A DNA stretch of 64,000 nt, from NCBI GenBank assembly GCA_017302635.1, contig JAFLCX010000002.1, positions 496,001 to 560,000 of the forward strand, read 5' to 3'. The stretch's first letter is position 1. Every line of letters begins with the position of its first letter. The notes below the pieces were generated by a model. That model was not told the origin of the DNA, made no database searches, and worked only from the letters and a program-made list of their open reading frames with translations. The translations under genes and the position numbers were made by a program. This document shows positions 1-8,691 of this stretch, piece by piece. Origin of the DNA: Hyphomicrobiales bacterium. GTDB taxonomy: Bacteria > Pseudomonadota > Alphaproteobacteria > Rhizobiales > Beijerinckiaceae.

Positions 1-2
1 CG

Positions 3-1430
3 GTGATTGCGCCGGGTTTCGCGCAGAATTCGCGTGCGCCGGAAGGTTTTGCTGACCTCACCGAACGGGTGATGGATGCGGTGGTGAATATCAAGGCGTC
101 GCAGCGCGTGGCGCAGCGCAATGTACCGCTGCCGCAACTGCCGCCGGGTTCGCCGTTCGAGGATCTGTTCAACGACTTTTTCAACCGCGGCAACCCCAAT
201 CGCGGGCCCCAGCAAGGCCAGCCGCCGCAGGGGCAGCCGAACCAGCGCTCGCAGTCGCTCGGGTCCGGTTTCGTGATTGATGCCTCGGGTATCGTTGTCA
301 CCAACAACCACGTGATTGCTGAAGCGACAGATGTGTTCGTCGTGTTCAACGATGGCTCGGAGCTGAAGGCCGAAGTGCTCGGCAAGGACCCGAAGACCGA
401 TATCGCCGTCCTGCGCGTGAAATCCGACAAGCCGCTCAAGGCCGTGAAATTCGGCGACAGCGACAAGGCGCGCGTGGGCGATTGGGTGATCGCGATCGGC
501 AACCCGTTTGGCTTTGGTGGCTCGGTGTCGGCCGGTATCGTCTCGGCGAAGCAGCGCAACATCCGTTCCGGGCCTTACGACAGCTTCATCCAGACCGACG
601 CCGCCATCAATCGCGGCAATTCGGGTGGCCCGCTGTTCAACATGGCCGGTGATGTGATTGGCATCAACACGGCAATCATCTCGCCCTCGGGTGGCTCGAT
701 CGGCATCGGGTTCTCGATCCCGGCCAACCTCGCGGTCCCGATCATCAGCCAGTTGCGTGAGTTTGGCGAAACCCGTCGCGGCTGGCTCGGTGTTGCCATC
801 CAGGATGTTGACGACGATATGGCTGATGCCCTGAAGCTCGGCTCGAAGCGTGGCGCGATGATCCTCTCCGTTGATGACAAGGGCCCCGCCAAGCCCGCCG
901 GCATCGAACGTGAGGATGTCATCATCCGCTTCGATGGTCAGGACATCCGCAACTCGCGCGATCTGCCGCGCATCGTCGCGCAGACGCCCATCGGCAAGGA
1001 AGTGGATGTCGTGATCATGCGGCAGGGTCGCGAGGTCATCCGCAAGGTGAAGCTCGGCCGGCTTGACGAAACGCCCCAACAGGCTTCCGCGACCCGGACC
1101 GAGCCACCCGCAGCCCAGCCGAGCGGAGCCGGGATTGTGCCGGGACTGACGCTGAGCGGTGTGACGCCGGATGCCCGCCGTCGCTTCAACATCAAGGAAG
1201 GTGTGGATGGTGTGCTGGTGACGATGGTGGACGGCAACTCCATCGCGGCCGAGCGGCGTTTTGCGCCCGGCGATGTGATTGTCGAGGTGCAGCGCGAGGC
1301 GGTCAAAAGCCTTGCGGATATCCGCAAGCGCATCGACGCCTTGAAAGCCGCCGGTCAGAAACGGGCCTTGTTCTACGTGGCCTCGGGTCCGGAAGGCACG
1401 TTGCGCTACGTCACTTTGCCGATCGAGTGA
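3..1430 (+). CDS. DegP/HtrA-family serine protease (5' end outside window)
   Basis: Periplasmic trypsin-like protease and chaperone of the Do/HtrA family, which degrades misfolded envelope proteins. Counting from the GTG at position 3, the catalytic triad is visible as His103 (NNHV), Asp133 (TDIAVL) and Ser207 (GNSGGP). The protease domain covers roughly residues 85-250, a first PDZ domain about 255-350 and a second, more divergent PDZ-like domain about 375-470. A Gln-rich linker precedes the protease domain. No complete signal peptide is present: the frame opens with a few residues resembling a signal-peptide end (GFAQ), so the true start lies upstream of the window and the entry is 5'-partial. 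It faces serB convergently across a shared terminator. DegP, DegQ and MucD subtypes cannot be told apart here. Confidence 0.93.
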   Translation: MIAPGFAQNSRAPEGFADLTERVMDAVVNIKASQRVAQRNVPLPQLPPGSPFEDLFNDFFNRGNPNRGPQQGQPPQGQPNQRSQSLGSGFVIDASGIVVTNNHVIAEATDVFVVFNDGSELKAEVLGKDPKTDIAVLRVKSDKPLKAVKFGDSDKARVGDWVIAIGNPFGFGGSVSAGIVSAKQRNIRSGPYDSFIQTDAAINRGNSGGPLFNMAGDVIGINTAIISPSGGSIGIGFSIPANLAVPIISQLREFGETRRGWLGVAIQDVDDDMADALKLGSKRGAMILSVDDKGPAKPAGIEREDVIIRFDGQDIRNSRDLPRIVAQTPIGKEVDVVIMRQGREVIRKVKLGRLDETPQQASATRTEPPAAQPSGAGIVPGLTLSGVTPDARRRFNIKEGVDGVLVTMVDGNSIAAERRFAPGDVIVEVQREAVKSLADIRKRIDALKAAGQKRALFYVASGPEGTLRYVTLPIE

Positions 1431-1455
1431 GGTAAACTCCGGCCAAGCGTTCCAA

Positions 1456-1479
1456 GGGGCGGGAAACCGCCCCTTTTTT
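1456..1479. terminator. Rho-independent terminator after the DegP-like gene
   Basis: A GGGGCGG/CCGCCCC stem closes a GAAA loop and is followed by six T on the + strand. It overlaps the stop codon of serB, which ends here on the opposite strand, so it primarily serves the protease gene. Confidence 0.9.
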
Positions 1480-2393
1480 CATGCTTCCGTGATGTCTTCA
1501 TCGCGATAACCCTGCGCGTAGAGAAGCGTGCGCAGATCCGTGTGGTCGATCCGGGCATGGGCGGCTTCAGCCACGATGGGCTTGGCGTGGAACGCCACGC
1601 CGAGACCAGCCTCACCCAGCATGGCGAGGTCGTTCGCACCATCGCCCACAGCCAGTGTCTCCTGCACGCCCAGTCGGTGCGCGTCGCGCAACTCGACCAA
1701 TGTGGCGCGCTTGGCTTCGCGCCCGAGAATCGGCTCGGCTACGAGCCCGGAAAACTGTCCGTTCTCCATCAGCAATGTGTTCGAGCGGTGCATGTCGAAC
1801 CCGATCATTTCGCCTATCGGCCCAGTGAACACTGTGAAACCACCCGAAACGAGGGCCGTGTAAGCGCCATTCTGGCGCATGGTCCGAACCAGTGCCCGTC
1901 CCCCCGGCGTGAGCGTGATGCGCTCGGCGATCATGCGGTCGACAATCCCGGAAGGCAGTCCCTTCAGGAGTGCGACGCGCTCGCGAAGCGCAGGCTCGAA
2001 GGCGATTTCGCCGCGCATCGCCCGCTCGGTGATGGCTGAGACATGCGCCTTCAATCCGGCGGCATCGGCGAGTTCGTCGATGCATTCCTGACCGATCATG
2101 GTGGAATCCATGTCCGCCAGAAAGAGCTTCTTGCGTCGCGCGCTGGCCGGCTGGACGATGACATCCACGCTTGTGCCGGCAAGTGTGTCGGCAATCGTTG
2201 CCTTGACTGTATCAGCAGACAATTGCGTGGGGTAAAGGTCGACCGCGCGCTGGGGAGACAGAACGCTCACTTCTGCGCCGCCAAGTGCCGAGCGCAGCTT
2301 CGCGATCAGCCCCAGATCGAGCGAGGAATTCCCGCCTCCGGCGACAAGAGTTGCGACAAGAGGCTGGTGCGAAGTGGCGGGCATGGAGCTCAT
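1479..2393 (-). CDS. serB: Phosphoserine phosphatase
   Basis: Hydrolyses O-phospho-L-serine to L-serine, the last step of serine synthesis. It is a HAD-superfamily protein of 304 residues: motif I is DMDST (Asp94 and Asp96 as nucleophile and acid/base), motif II is the Ser of VSGGF, and motif III/IV is GDGANDLAML. The N-terminal ~85 residues resemble the regulatory (ACT-like) extension common in bacterial SerB. The start could be ATG 2393 or the next in-frame ATG at 2384. Its 5' end is divergent from and very close to miaA, so the two promoters must overlap coding sequence. The identity is secure. Confidence 0.95.
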   Translation of the reverse strand: MSSMPATSHQPLVATLVAGGGNSSLDLGLIAKLRSALGGAEVSVLSPQRAVDLYPTQLSADTVKATIADTLAGTSVDVIVQPASARRKKLFLADMDSTMIGQECIDELADAAGLKAHVSAITERAMRGEIAFEPALRERVALLKGLPSGIVDRMIAERITLTPGGRALVRTMRQNGAYTALVSGGFTVFTGPIGEMIGFDMHRSNTLLMENGQFSGLVAEPILGREAKRATLVELRDAHRLGVQETLAVGDGANDLAMLGEAGLGVAFHAKPIVAEAAHARIDHTDLRTLLYAQGYRDEDITEA

Positions 2394-2427
2394 GGTCTAT
2401 TCGTCCGGCGGAAAGGAAAACGCGTCG

Positions 2428-3327
2428 ATGGAATTCGCTACCCTGATTGCAGGTCCGACGGCCAGCGGCAAGTCGGCTTTGGCCCTTCGCCTGGCGAAGA
2501 GCCTGGGTGGTTGGGTCGTCAACGCCGATTCCATTCAGGTCTATGCCGATCTGAGCGTCCTTTCCGCGCGTCCGACCCCCGAGGAAGAGGCGAGCGTGCC
2601 GCACAGGCTGTTTGGCTTCGTGCCATCGCGCGCGGAGTACTCGGTCGGGCGTTACATTGCGGATGTGGCGCCGCTGATCGAGGCCGCGCGCGCTGGCGGG
2701 CCGCCCTTGGTGATTGTCGGTGGAACCGGGCTCTATTTCCGGGCGCTCACCGAGGGACTGATGCCCTCTCCCGCCATCCCCGAGGTGATACGAGCCGAGT
2801 GGCGAGCGCGCGCCGCTTCAGGCGAGGACATGCATGCCGAACTCCACCATCGCGACCCGGCGCGGGCTGCGCAGCTCGCTCCGCGCGATACGCCGCGCAT
2901 CCTGCGCGCGATCGAACTTTTTGAAGCGACGGGGCGCCGCTATTCCGACTGGCTCCGCGAGAATCCCGGCGTGCCGCTGCTGCGCAAGGGCGAGTGGCGT
3001 GGGGCGTTCCTCAATCCGGACCGGGATTGGCTCTCGCGGCGCATTGACGCGCGTTTTCTCGCGATGCTGGACAACGGTGCGTTGGAAGAAATGCGGCGTC
3101 TCGAGGCGATCACCCCCCCTCTTCCGGCCAATCTCGGTGTCATGAAGGCCCACGGCGCGCCCCATCTGGTTCGGCACCTGAGCGGGGACATGAGCCTCGA
3201 AGAGGCGATCGCGCGCGGCCAGCAGGATACGCGGGCCTACGCCCGAAGGCAGCTGATTTTCGCGCGGCGCTATCTCGCCGGAGAGGCCTGGCGCTGGATC
3301 GGATCGGGCGACGATTACGCGGCCTGA
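2428..3327 (+). CDS. miaA: tRNA dimethylallyltransferase
   Basis: Transfers a dimethylallyl group to N6 of A37 in tRNAs that read codons starting with U. The P-loop GPTASGKS lies at residues 9-16, followed by the family motif NADSIQVY and later GGTGLYFRAL and DTPRILRAIELFEATGR. ATG 2428 is chosen because an AAGGA stretch lies at a sensible distance upstream and the protein then begins just before the P-loop; the frame stays open to 2374, which would overlap serB. At 299 residues it has normal family length. The 3' end overlaps the convergent GGDEF gene by 13 bp. Confidence 0.94.
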   Translation: MEFATLIAGPTASGKSALALRLAKSLGGWVVNADSIQVYADLSVLSARPTPEEEASVPHRLFGFVPSRAEYSVGRYIADVAPLIEAARAGGPPLVIVGGTGLYFRALTEGLMPSPAIPEVIRAEWRARAASGEDMHAELHHRDPARAAQLAPRDTPRILRAIELFEATGRRYSDWLRENPGVPLLRKGEWRGAFLNPDRDWLSRRIDARFLAMLDNGALEEMRRLEAITPPLPANLGVMKAHGAPHLVRHLSGDMSLEEAIARGQQDTRAYARRQLIFARRYLAGEAWRWIGSGDDYAA

Positions 3328-4754
3328 TTGGGGCTTTCGCCGGGTTTCGGCTGCACCTCGACTTCGGTGCAGACCTTGTTCCGACCGGTGCGCTTGGCTG
3401 TATAAAGCGCGCGATCCGAGCGATCCATCAGTTCGTCGAGATTGGCGCTTTTGCGGTTCATCGCAACGCCGAGGCTGATCGTCGGGCGGATTTCGTGTTC
3501 GCCCACCACCACGACCGTCTGTTCGATCCGCCGGCGCAGCTTTTCGGCAAAGGCCATCGCGGATTCGAGATCGGTATCGGGCAGTATCACGGCGAATTCC
3601 TCGCCGCCGGTGCGTGCCGCCATATCGGTGTTCGGGCGCAAGGGCGCCTTCAGCACATCGGCGAGGCGACGCAGGACAGTATCGCCCGCGCCGTGACCGT
3701 AAGCGTCGTTCACATGCTTGAAATGGTCGATATCGAGCGAGATGAGCGCGAGTGGACGGTGGGCGGTCTGGCTCTCGGCGAGCTTCACCATCGCCGCATC
3801 ACGGAAGGCGCGGCGGTTGGGCAGGGCCGTCAACGGATCGAGATGCGCGAGGGCCCAGAGTTCCTGCTCCAGGCCACGACGCTGCTCCATCTCGTCCATC
3901 AGCATTTTCTTCTGATGTTCGAGTTCGAGCTGGGCGCGCTTCTGTTCGGTAATATCGGAAAAGGAGGCGAGCAGGCCGTCCTTGATGGGAATGGAGCTGA
4001 CGCGCAACCAGCGGGACTCCGTCTGGGAGCGATGATGAAACTCGAAATTCGCGGCCTTGCCCGAGCGCATCACCGTGAGGTTCCGATCCCAGCCTCCGGC
4101 TGTCGCGACATCGCCGAACATGCGCATCATCGAAGTGCCGACAAGTGCATTGATGTCGGCATGGCCGGAAAGCTCGGCAGCCTGCCGATTGGCATAGACC
4201 ACGGTCGAGTCGACGACTTCCCCATGGGAGTCGCGAACGGGAATCGCGGCGACCATTGCTTCAGGTGATGCATCCATCAGATGGCGCAGGAAATCGTCCT
4301 TGTATTCCCGCGGCATACACAAGGCCACGAACATGCGCCGGTGCGCACTATCCTCCATGGGGAGAAACAGGCATTCCCAGCGATGAACGAGATTGACCGG
4401 GCCGGAAAGGTGACTGACACAAACGGCGTCACCGAGTTCCGCGGCCTCCGAACAGCCGAGCCGGTAGAGTGTTGCGGTATCGGCATCGATGGCCGTTGTC
4501 GTCTTGGCCGAGATCGGCTTGCCGAGGTCATCGGGCACGCGCGTGCCAGCGTAGAGGAACGTGAAATCATCCTCGCCGGTCTGCTCCAGAACAACGAGGT
4601 TCGCGCCGTAACTTTTCATCACGTCGGAATTCAGCATGCCGATGGTCGCCGGTCTTCCGTTCGCGCGCTCCTTGCGAAACATGCGGAGGAGGAACATGGC
4701 TTCGCCGGAGCGTAACTTGACCTCGATATCCGCCGTGTAGACCTCGTTGATCAC
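3315..4754 (-). CDS. PAS-GGDEF diguanylate cyclase
   Basis: Predicted cyclic-di-GMP synthase of 479 residues. The N-terminal ~150 residues look like a PAS-type sensory domain, and a second PAS domain at about 165-275 carries PAC-like sequence ending in SFSDITEQKRAQ. A coiled-coil linker follows at about 270-300, then the GGDEF domain with the active-site motif GGEEF at residues 383-387. The allosteric I-site (RxxD five residues before GGDEF) reads PNTD here, so product inhibition at that site is probably lost. No EAL domain is present. The listed start is a GTG; an ATG 19 codons downstream (MFLLRMF) is an alternative. It is divergent from the TRAP operon. The signal it senses cannot be read from sequence. 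Confidence 0.9.
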   Translation of the reverse strand: MINEVYTADIEVKLRSGEAMFLLRMFRKERANGRPATIGMLNSDVMKSYGANLVVLEQTGEDDFTFLYAGTRVPDDLGKPISAKTTTAIDADTATLYRLGCSEAAELGDAVCVSHLSGPVNLVHRWECLFLPMEDSAHRRMFVALCMPREYKDDFLRHLMDASPEAMVAAIPVRDSHGEVVDSTVVYANRQAAELSGHADINALVGTSMMRMFGDVATAGGWDRNLTVMRSGKAANFEFHHRSQTESRWLRVSSIPIKDGLLASFSDITEQKRAQLELEHQKKMLMDEMEQRRGLEQELWALAHLDPLTALPNRRAFRDAAMVKLAESQTAHRPLALISLDIDHFKHVNDAYGHGAGDTVLRRLADVLKAPLRPNTDMAARTGGEEFAVILPDTDLESAMAFAEKLRRRIEQTVVVVGEHEIRPTISLGVAMNRKSANLDELMDRSDRALYTAKRTGRNKVCTEVEVQPKPGESPNQAA

Positions 4755-4776
4755 GTGACTTTATCGCTCTCGTTGT

Positions 4777-4792
4777 AAATTCTCGTGAATTT
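4777..4792. promoter_or_regulatory. Short inverted repeat between the GGDEF gene and the TRAP operon
   Basis: AAATTC-TCGT-GAATTT is a perfect 6-bp inverted repeat placed 23 bp upstream of the GGDEF start and about 145 bp upstream of dctP. It could be an operator, but an AT-rich palindrome of this length can also occur by chance. Confidence 0.25.
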
Positions 4793-4937
4793 TCTACCCT
4801 AGATTTCTTTGCAAATAGTTCCTTCCACGGTGCATCCGGCGCTCCCTTGCGAAAATTTCCGACAGCCCTACCTTCCTCGACAAGCGCGGCGGGACTGCAA
4901 TCGCTGACGCGAAAAAACGAGATCTGGGAGAATGCTC

Positions 4938-6047
4938 ATGACGACCAAGAACGGGCCTTCGGGCACGCGCCGCTCGATGATCAAGACGTTGGGTGTGGCT
5001 GCCGCTGCAACCGTCGCGATGCCAAATGTCAGCCGCGCACAGACGATCACCTGGAAATTCCAGTCGACCTGGCCGACCAAAGACATCTTCCATGAATTCG
5101 CCTCGGACTTTGCCAAGCGCGTGAACGAAATGGCGGGGAACCGCCTGAAGCTTGATGTGCTCGCAGCCGGCGCGGTCGTTCCGGCCTTCCAGATGCAGGA
5201 TGCCGTGAATGCCGGCATTCTCGATGGTGGCCACGGCGTCTGCGCCTACTGGTACGGCAAGAACAAGGCTTTCTCGCTCTTCGGCACCCCGCCGGCACTC
5301 GGTTGGGACGCAAACAACTTCCTCGGCTGGATGAACTACGGCGGTGGCTACGAGCTCTACAACGAGCTGGTCGGCAGCGTGCTCAAGCTCAACCTCGTCG
5401 GCTTCCTCACGGGGCCAATGCCTTGCCAGCCGCTGGGCTGGTTCAAGAAGCCGGTGCAATCGGCCGATGATTTCAAGGGCCTGAAATACCGCACGGTCGG
5501 CCTCGCGGCGGACCTGATGCGCGAGATGGGCGCGGCCGTGACCATTCTCGCCGGTGGCGAGATCGTTCCGGCTCTCGAGCGCGGCGTGATCGATGGCGCC
5601 GAGTTCAACAACCCGTCCTCAGACAGCCTGCTCGGCTTTGCCGATGTCTCGAAGACCTACATGATGCGCTCGTTCCATCAGGATGCAGAGAGCTTCGAGA
5701 TCATCTTCAACAAGGGCAAGTTCGACGCCCTGCCGGCTGAACTGAAGGCAATCCTGAAATATTCGGCTGAATCGGCTTCGTCCGACATGCTCTGGAAGGC
5801 ACTTGACCGCTACTCCAAGGATATGGACGGCCTGAAGGCGAAGGGCGTCCAGATCCTCGAGACCCCTCCGGCGGTGCTTCAGGCGCAGCTCGATGCCTGG
5901 ACCAAGGTGATCGACAAGCTCGGGGCCGAGAACCCCTTCTTCAAGAAGGTTGTAGACAGCCAGTTTGCCTGGGCCAAGCGCACGCTGGCCTATGAGAAGG
6001 CGAACACGCCCGACCGCTCGATGGCGATGAAGCACTTCAAGATCTGA
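4938..6047 (+). CDS. TRAP transporter solute-binding protein, DctP/TakP type
   Basis: Periplasmic receptor of a tripartite ATP-independent transporter. The N-terminus has a twin-arginine-like signal (TRRSMIKTLG, then an Ala-rich stretch ending at SRAQ). The mature part begins TITWKFQSTWP and carries GLKYRTVGLAADLM, the substrate-contacting Arg region, and a GGEIVPALERGVIDGAEF block. This arrangement resembles the subfamily of Rhodobacter TakP, which binds 2-oxoacids such as pyruvate; the ligand here is inferred, not shown. ATG 4938 is preferred over ATG 4932 because GGGAG at 4926-4930 would be too close to the latter. It is the first gene of dctP-dctQ-dctM. Confidence 0.9.
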   Translation: MTTKNGPSGTRRSMIKTLGVAAAATVAMPNVSRAQTITWKFQSTWPTKDIFHEFASDFAKRVNEMAGNRLKLDVLAAGAVVPAFQMQDAVNAGILDGGHGVCAYWYGKNKAFSLFGTPPALGWDANNFLGWMNYGGGYELYNELVGSVLKLNLVGFLTGPMPCQPLGWFKKPVQSADDFKGLKYRTVGLAADLMREMGAAVTILAGGEIVPALERGVIDGAEFNNPSSDSLLGFADVSKTYMMRSFHQDAESFEIIFNKGKFDALPAELKAILKYSAESASSDMLWKALDRYSKDMDGLKAKGVQILETPPAVLQAQLDAWTKVIDKLGAENPFFKKVVDSQFAWAKRTLAYEKANTPDRSMAMKHFKI

Positions 6048-6055
6048 ATGAGAAA

Positions 6056-6079
6056 GGCCGGGTGAGCGATCATCCGGCC
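6056..6079 (+). other. Intercistronic hairpin between dctP and dctQ
   Basis: GGCCGG and CCGGCC form a 6-bp GC stem around a 12-nt loop just after dctP. No T-run follows. Such hairpins after the receptor gene can stabilise the upstream transcript so that binding protein is made in excess; that role is an inference. Confidence 0.45.
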
Positions 6080-6141
6080 GTTCCTGCCCTTGCGGGGGAG
6101 GCGAGCTTCGCCTGCCTCGCCTTTTGTCGCCGGGGGGCATC

Positions 6142-6831
6142 ATGCCGAAATTTTCCTCGCCGCACCTGAATGCGGTTCTCATCAGCGTTGCCCTCGCTGT
6201 GGCAGCCTACTTGTTGCTGATCATGTTCTGGAAGCGCCGGTCGCTCTCCGTGGACACCGTGCTGCACGGAATTGACGAGATTTCCGTCTTTATCGGGAAG
6301 ACCGGGGCGTGGGCGATCCTCATTCTCACGCTCGCGATGTGTTACGAGGTGTTTTCGCGCTACCTGCTGCAAGCGCCGACAGATTGGGCCTTCGACGCCA
6401 GCTACATCCTCTACGGCTCGCTGTTCATGCTCGCAGGGCCTTATGCGCTCTCGCGCAACGGCCATGTGCGCGGTGATTTTCTCTACCGGCAATGGCCGGT
6501 GCGCCGGCAGGCCGGCCTCGATCTCGTGCTTTACTTCCTGTTCTTCTTTCCGGGAATTCTCGCGCTTTGCTACGCCGGGTACGGCTTCGCGGCTTTCTCG
6601 TGGATGATTGGCGAGAAATCTTCGAACTCCCCGAACGGCCCGCCGCTTTACCACTTCAAGACACTCATCCCGCTGGTGGGTGGTCTGATGGTTCTGCAGG
6701 GCATCGCCGAGGTTGTCCGCTGTGTTCGCGCCTTGCGCTCGGGCGAATGGCCGCAACGACTGCATGACGTCGAAGAGACCGAGAAGATCATTCTCGAACA
6801 GGCGGAAGCCGCCCAAAAGGGAGCCGCCTGA
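6142..6831 (+). CDS. TRAP transporter small permease (DctQ)
   Basis: Small membrane subunit of the same TRAP system. Hydrophobic segments are visible at about residues 12-28, 50-70, 88-106, 126-146 and 176-195, which is the DctQ four-helix core plus an N-terminal extension. The chosen start is ATG 6142, preceded by a G-rich Shine-Dalgarno (GGGGGG); the frame is open from a TTG at 6124. The stop overlaps the dctM start as TGATG, implying translational coupling. The length (229 residues) is somewhat above the typical 160-200. Confidence 0.85.
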   Translation: MPKFSSPHLNAVLISVALAVAAYLLLIMFWKRRSLSVDTVLHGIDEISVFIGKTGAWAILILTLAMCYEVFSRYLLQAPTDWAFDASYILYGSLFMLAGPYALSRNGHVRGDFLYRQWPVRRQAGLDLVLYFLFFFPGILALCYAGYGFAAFSWMIGEKSSNSPNGPPLYHFKTLIPLVGGLMVLQGIAEVVRCVRALRSGEWPQRLHDVEETEKIILEQAEAAQKGAA

Positions 6832-8396
6832 TGTTTGGACTTTCGAACCCCGAACTCGGCGTGCTGATGCTCGCCCTGTTCATTGTTTTCATCATGTTCG
6901 GCTTCCCAATCGCCTTCACGTTGATGGCTCTGGGCTTCTTCTTCGGCTACCTCGCCATGGGCGATACCGTCCTGCAACTCGTCGTGCAGCGCGCCTATTC
7001 GGTGATGGCGAATGACGTGCTCGTCTCGATCCCGCTCTTCGTCTTCATGGGCTATATCATCGAGCGTGCGAACATTCTCGATCGCCTCTTCCGTTCGATC
7101 CAGCTCGCGATCGGCTGGATGCCGGGCTCGCTCGCCGTGGCGACACTCGCGACCTGCGCCATCTTCGCGACCGCGACCGGGATTGTCGGTGCGGTGGTGA
7201 CCCTGATGGGCCTGCTCGCGTTCCCCGCGATGTTGCGGGCGGGCTATGACATCAAACTTTCGGCCGGTGTCGTCTGTGCGGGCGGTTGCCTCGGCATTCT
7301 CATTCCACCTTCGGTGATGCTGATTCTCTATGGCGCGACGGCCGGTGTCTCCGTGCCCAAGCTTTATGCGGGTGCGCTGTTTCCGGGCCTGATGCTCGCC
7401 TCGTTCTACATGATCTATGTTGTGGTTCGCTGCATGATGAACCCCTCTCTCGCGCCGAAACTGCCGGTCGAAGAGCGCGCGGTTCTGGGCATCGACTGGG
7501 CGAAGGACAAGGGCTTCGTGCTTGCCTACATCGCGCTGGCCGTTCTTGCCCTGCCCGCGATCTATGCGCTCGTTCTCGGCCTCGAGTGGGTGCTGAACAT
7601 GTTCCGCACCGCCTTCACGCCGGCAGGCGTGAGGGTCCGCGTGATTGACTATGAAGTCTCCCCGATTGTCGGGAAGGTGGTGATTGCGGGTGGCATCGCC
7701 GGTCTTGCCATGCTGCTGGTGCTGGGGCGCACGGTGTTCACGGCTCTTGCCTCGAGCTTCTTCCCGCTCACCTTGCTGATCATGTCGGTTCTGGGCGCGA
7801 TCTTCTTCGGAATCGCGACACCGACCGAGGCTGCGGCCGTGGGCTCGCTCGGGTCGCTCATCCTCGCGGCGGCCTATCGCTCACTTTCTTTCGAGAAGGT
7901 GAAGGAGAGTGTGTTCCTCACCGCCCGTACCTCGGCGATGGTCTGCTGGCTGTTCGTCGGCTCGTTCATCTTTTCGTCGATCTTCGCCTATCTCGGCGGG
8001 CATGAGCCGATCAAGGCGTTCATGAATTGGCTCAATCCCTCGACGACGACGTTCCTGATCATGACCCAGCTCATCATCTTCGTGCTGGGTTGGCCGCTGG
8101 AATGGACCGAGATTATCGTGATTTTCGTGCCGATCTTCCTGCCACTCCTCCAGCAGTATGGGGTGGACCCGCTGTTCTTCGGCATCCTGATCGCGCTGAA
8201 TATCCAGACTTCGTTCCTCTCGCCGCCCGTGGCGATGGCGCCGTTCTATCTCAAGGGGGTCGCGCCATCGCATGTGACGATCAACCAGATCTTCGCCGGC
8301 GTGATGCCGTTCCTCTGGATCGTGCTGCTGGCGATGCTGATGCTCTACACATTTCCTGAAATCGCGCTCTGGCTGCCGCGTTATCTCTACGGGTGA
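6831..8396 (+). CDS. TRAP transporter large permease (DctM)
   Basis: Transport subunit with about 12 hydrophobic segments. Family hallmarks include an N-terminal helix followed by FPIAFTLM, the ATATGIVGAVVTLMGLLAFPAML block, LGILIPPSVMLILYGATAGVSV and, in the second half, GIATPTEAAAVGSLG. At 521 residues it is about 90 longer than the usual 425-430. The extra length is an insertion around residues 205-300 containing at least one more hydrophobic stretch, as in the long DctM proteins that partner TakP-like receptors. It ends the operon; no clear terminator follows before the ilvB leader. Confidence 0.9.
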   Translation: MFGLSNPELGVLMLALFIVFIMFGFPIAFTLMALGFFFGYLAMGDTVLQLVVQRAYSVMANDVLVSIPLFVFMGYIIERANILDRLFRSIQLAIGWMPGSLAVATLATCAIFATATGIVGAVVTLMGLLAFPAMLRAGYDIKLSAGVVCAGGCLGILIPPSVMLILYGATAGVSVPKLYAGALFPGLMLASFYMIYVVVRCMMNPSLAPKLPVEERAVLGIDWAKDKGFVLAYIALAVLALPAIYALVLGLEWVLNMFRTAFTPAGVRVRVIDYEVSPIVGKVVIAGGIAGLAMLLVLGRTVFTALASSFFPLTLLIMSVLGAIFFGIATPTEAAAVGSLGSLILAAAYRSLSFEKVKESVFLTARTSAMVCWLFVGSFIFSSIFAYLGGHEPIKAFMNWLNPSTTTFLIMTQLIIFVLGWPLEWTEIIVIFVPIFLPLLQQYGVDPLFFGILIALNIQTSFLSPPVAMAPFYLKGVAPSHVTINQIFAGVMPFLWIVLLAMLMLYTFPEIALWLPRYLYG

Positions 8397-8433
8397 CGCG
8401 GAAGCTGCGACGAATTTCAGGTATACCAGCCAG

Positions 8434-8472
8434 TTGACGGAACGGTGCGGATGCGTGTAGCGTCCGCACCGT
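8434..8472 (+). promoter_or_regulatory. Candidate ilvB promoter with overlapping palindrome
   Basis: TTGACG at 8434-8439 and TGTAGC at 8456-8461 are 16 bp apart and could form a -35/-10 pair. A 10-bp perfect inverted repeat (ACGGTGCGGA at 8442-8451 and TCCGCACCGT at 8463-8472) covers the spacer, the -10 and the probable start of transcription, as an operator would. With no T-run after it, it is less convincing as a terminator for the TRAP operon. Confidence 0.45.
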
Positions 8473-8485
8473 CGAAATGAGGATC

Positions 8486-8542
8486 ATGAACGTGACCCGT
8501 ATCATTCTTGTACGCTGCGCGCCGGAGAGGGAAATGGCCTGA
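8486..8542 (+). CDS. Putative ilv leader peptide (attenuator)
   Basis: An 18-codon reading frame encoding MNVTRIILVRCAPEREMA with consecutive Ile-Ile-Leu-Val codons (ATC ATT CTT GTA at 8501-8512). Those are exactly the three amino acids made by the downstream ilv genes. An in-frame ATG at 8477 adds three residues (Met-Arg-Ile). GAGG at 8479-8482 may be the ribosome binding site, though spacing to ATG 8486 is short. It ends just before an alternative-hairpin and terminator arrangement. The design matches branched-chain attenuation, known for example from Caulobacter ilvBNC and enterobacterial ilv operons. Translation of the peptide is inferred. Confidence 0.8.
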   Translation: MNVTRIILVRCAPEREMA

Positions 8543-8594
8543 GAGCCTTTGCCCCGATGGCGCGCATTCCGAAGGCCCCGAGTGGGCCTTTTTT
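8516..8594 (+). terminator. Transcription attenuator upstream of ilvB
   Basis: The terminator stem is AAGGCCC (8572-8578) with GGGCCTT (8584-8590) around a CGAGT loop, followed by a T-run to 8594. A pause-type hairpin is possible between TGCGCGCC (8516-8523, within the leader peptide) and GGCGCGCA (8559-8566). An antiterminator can form by pairing GCCTT (8545-8549) or GGCCT (8536-8540) with the AAGGCC arm of the terminator. Ribosome stalling at the Ile-Ile-Leu-Val codons would mask the first arm and permit the antiterminator, giving readthrough when branched-chain aminoacyl-tRNA is scarce. Confidence 0.8.
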
Positions 8595-8691
8595 GTTGCC
8601 CGCTTGAACCTCACTCTTCAAGAACCGACCTGAACCAAACCGAACCGCAAGTGATGAATTCCGGCCAAAAGGCCAAGCTGGAGACGAGACA

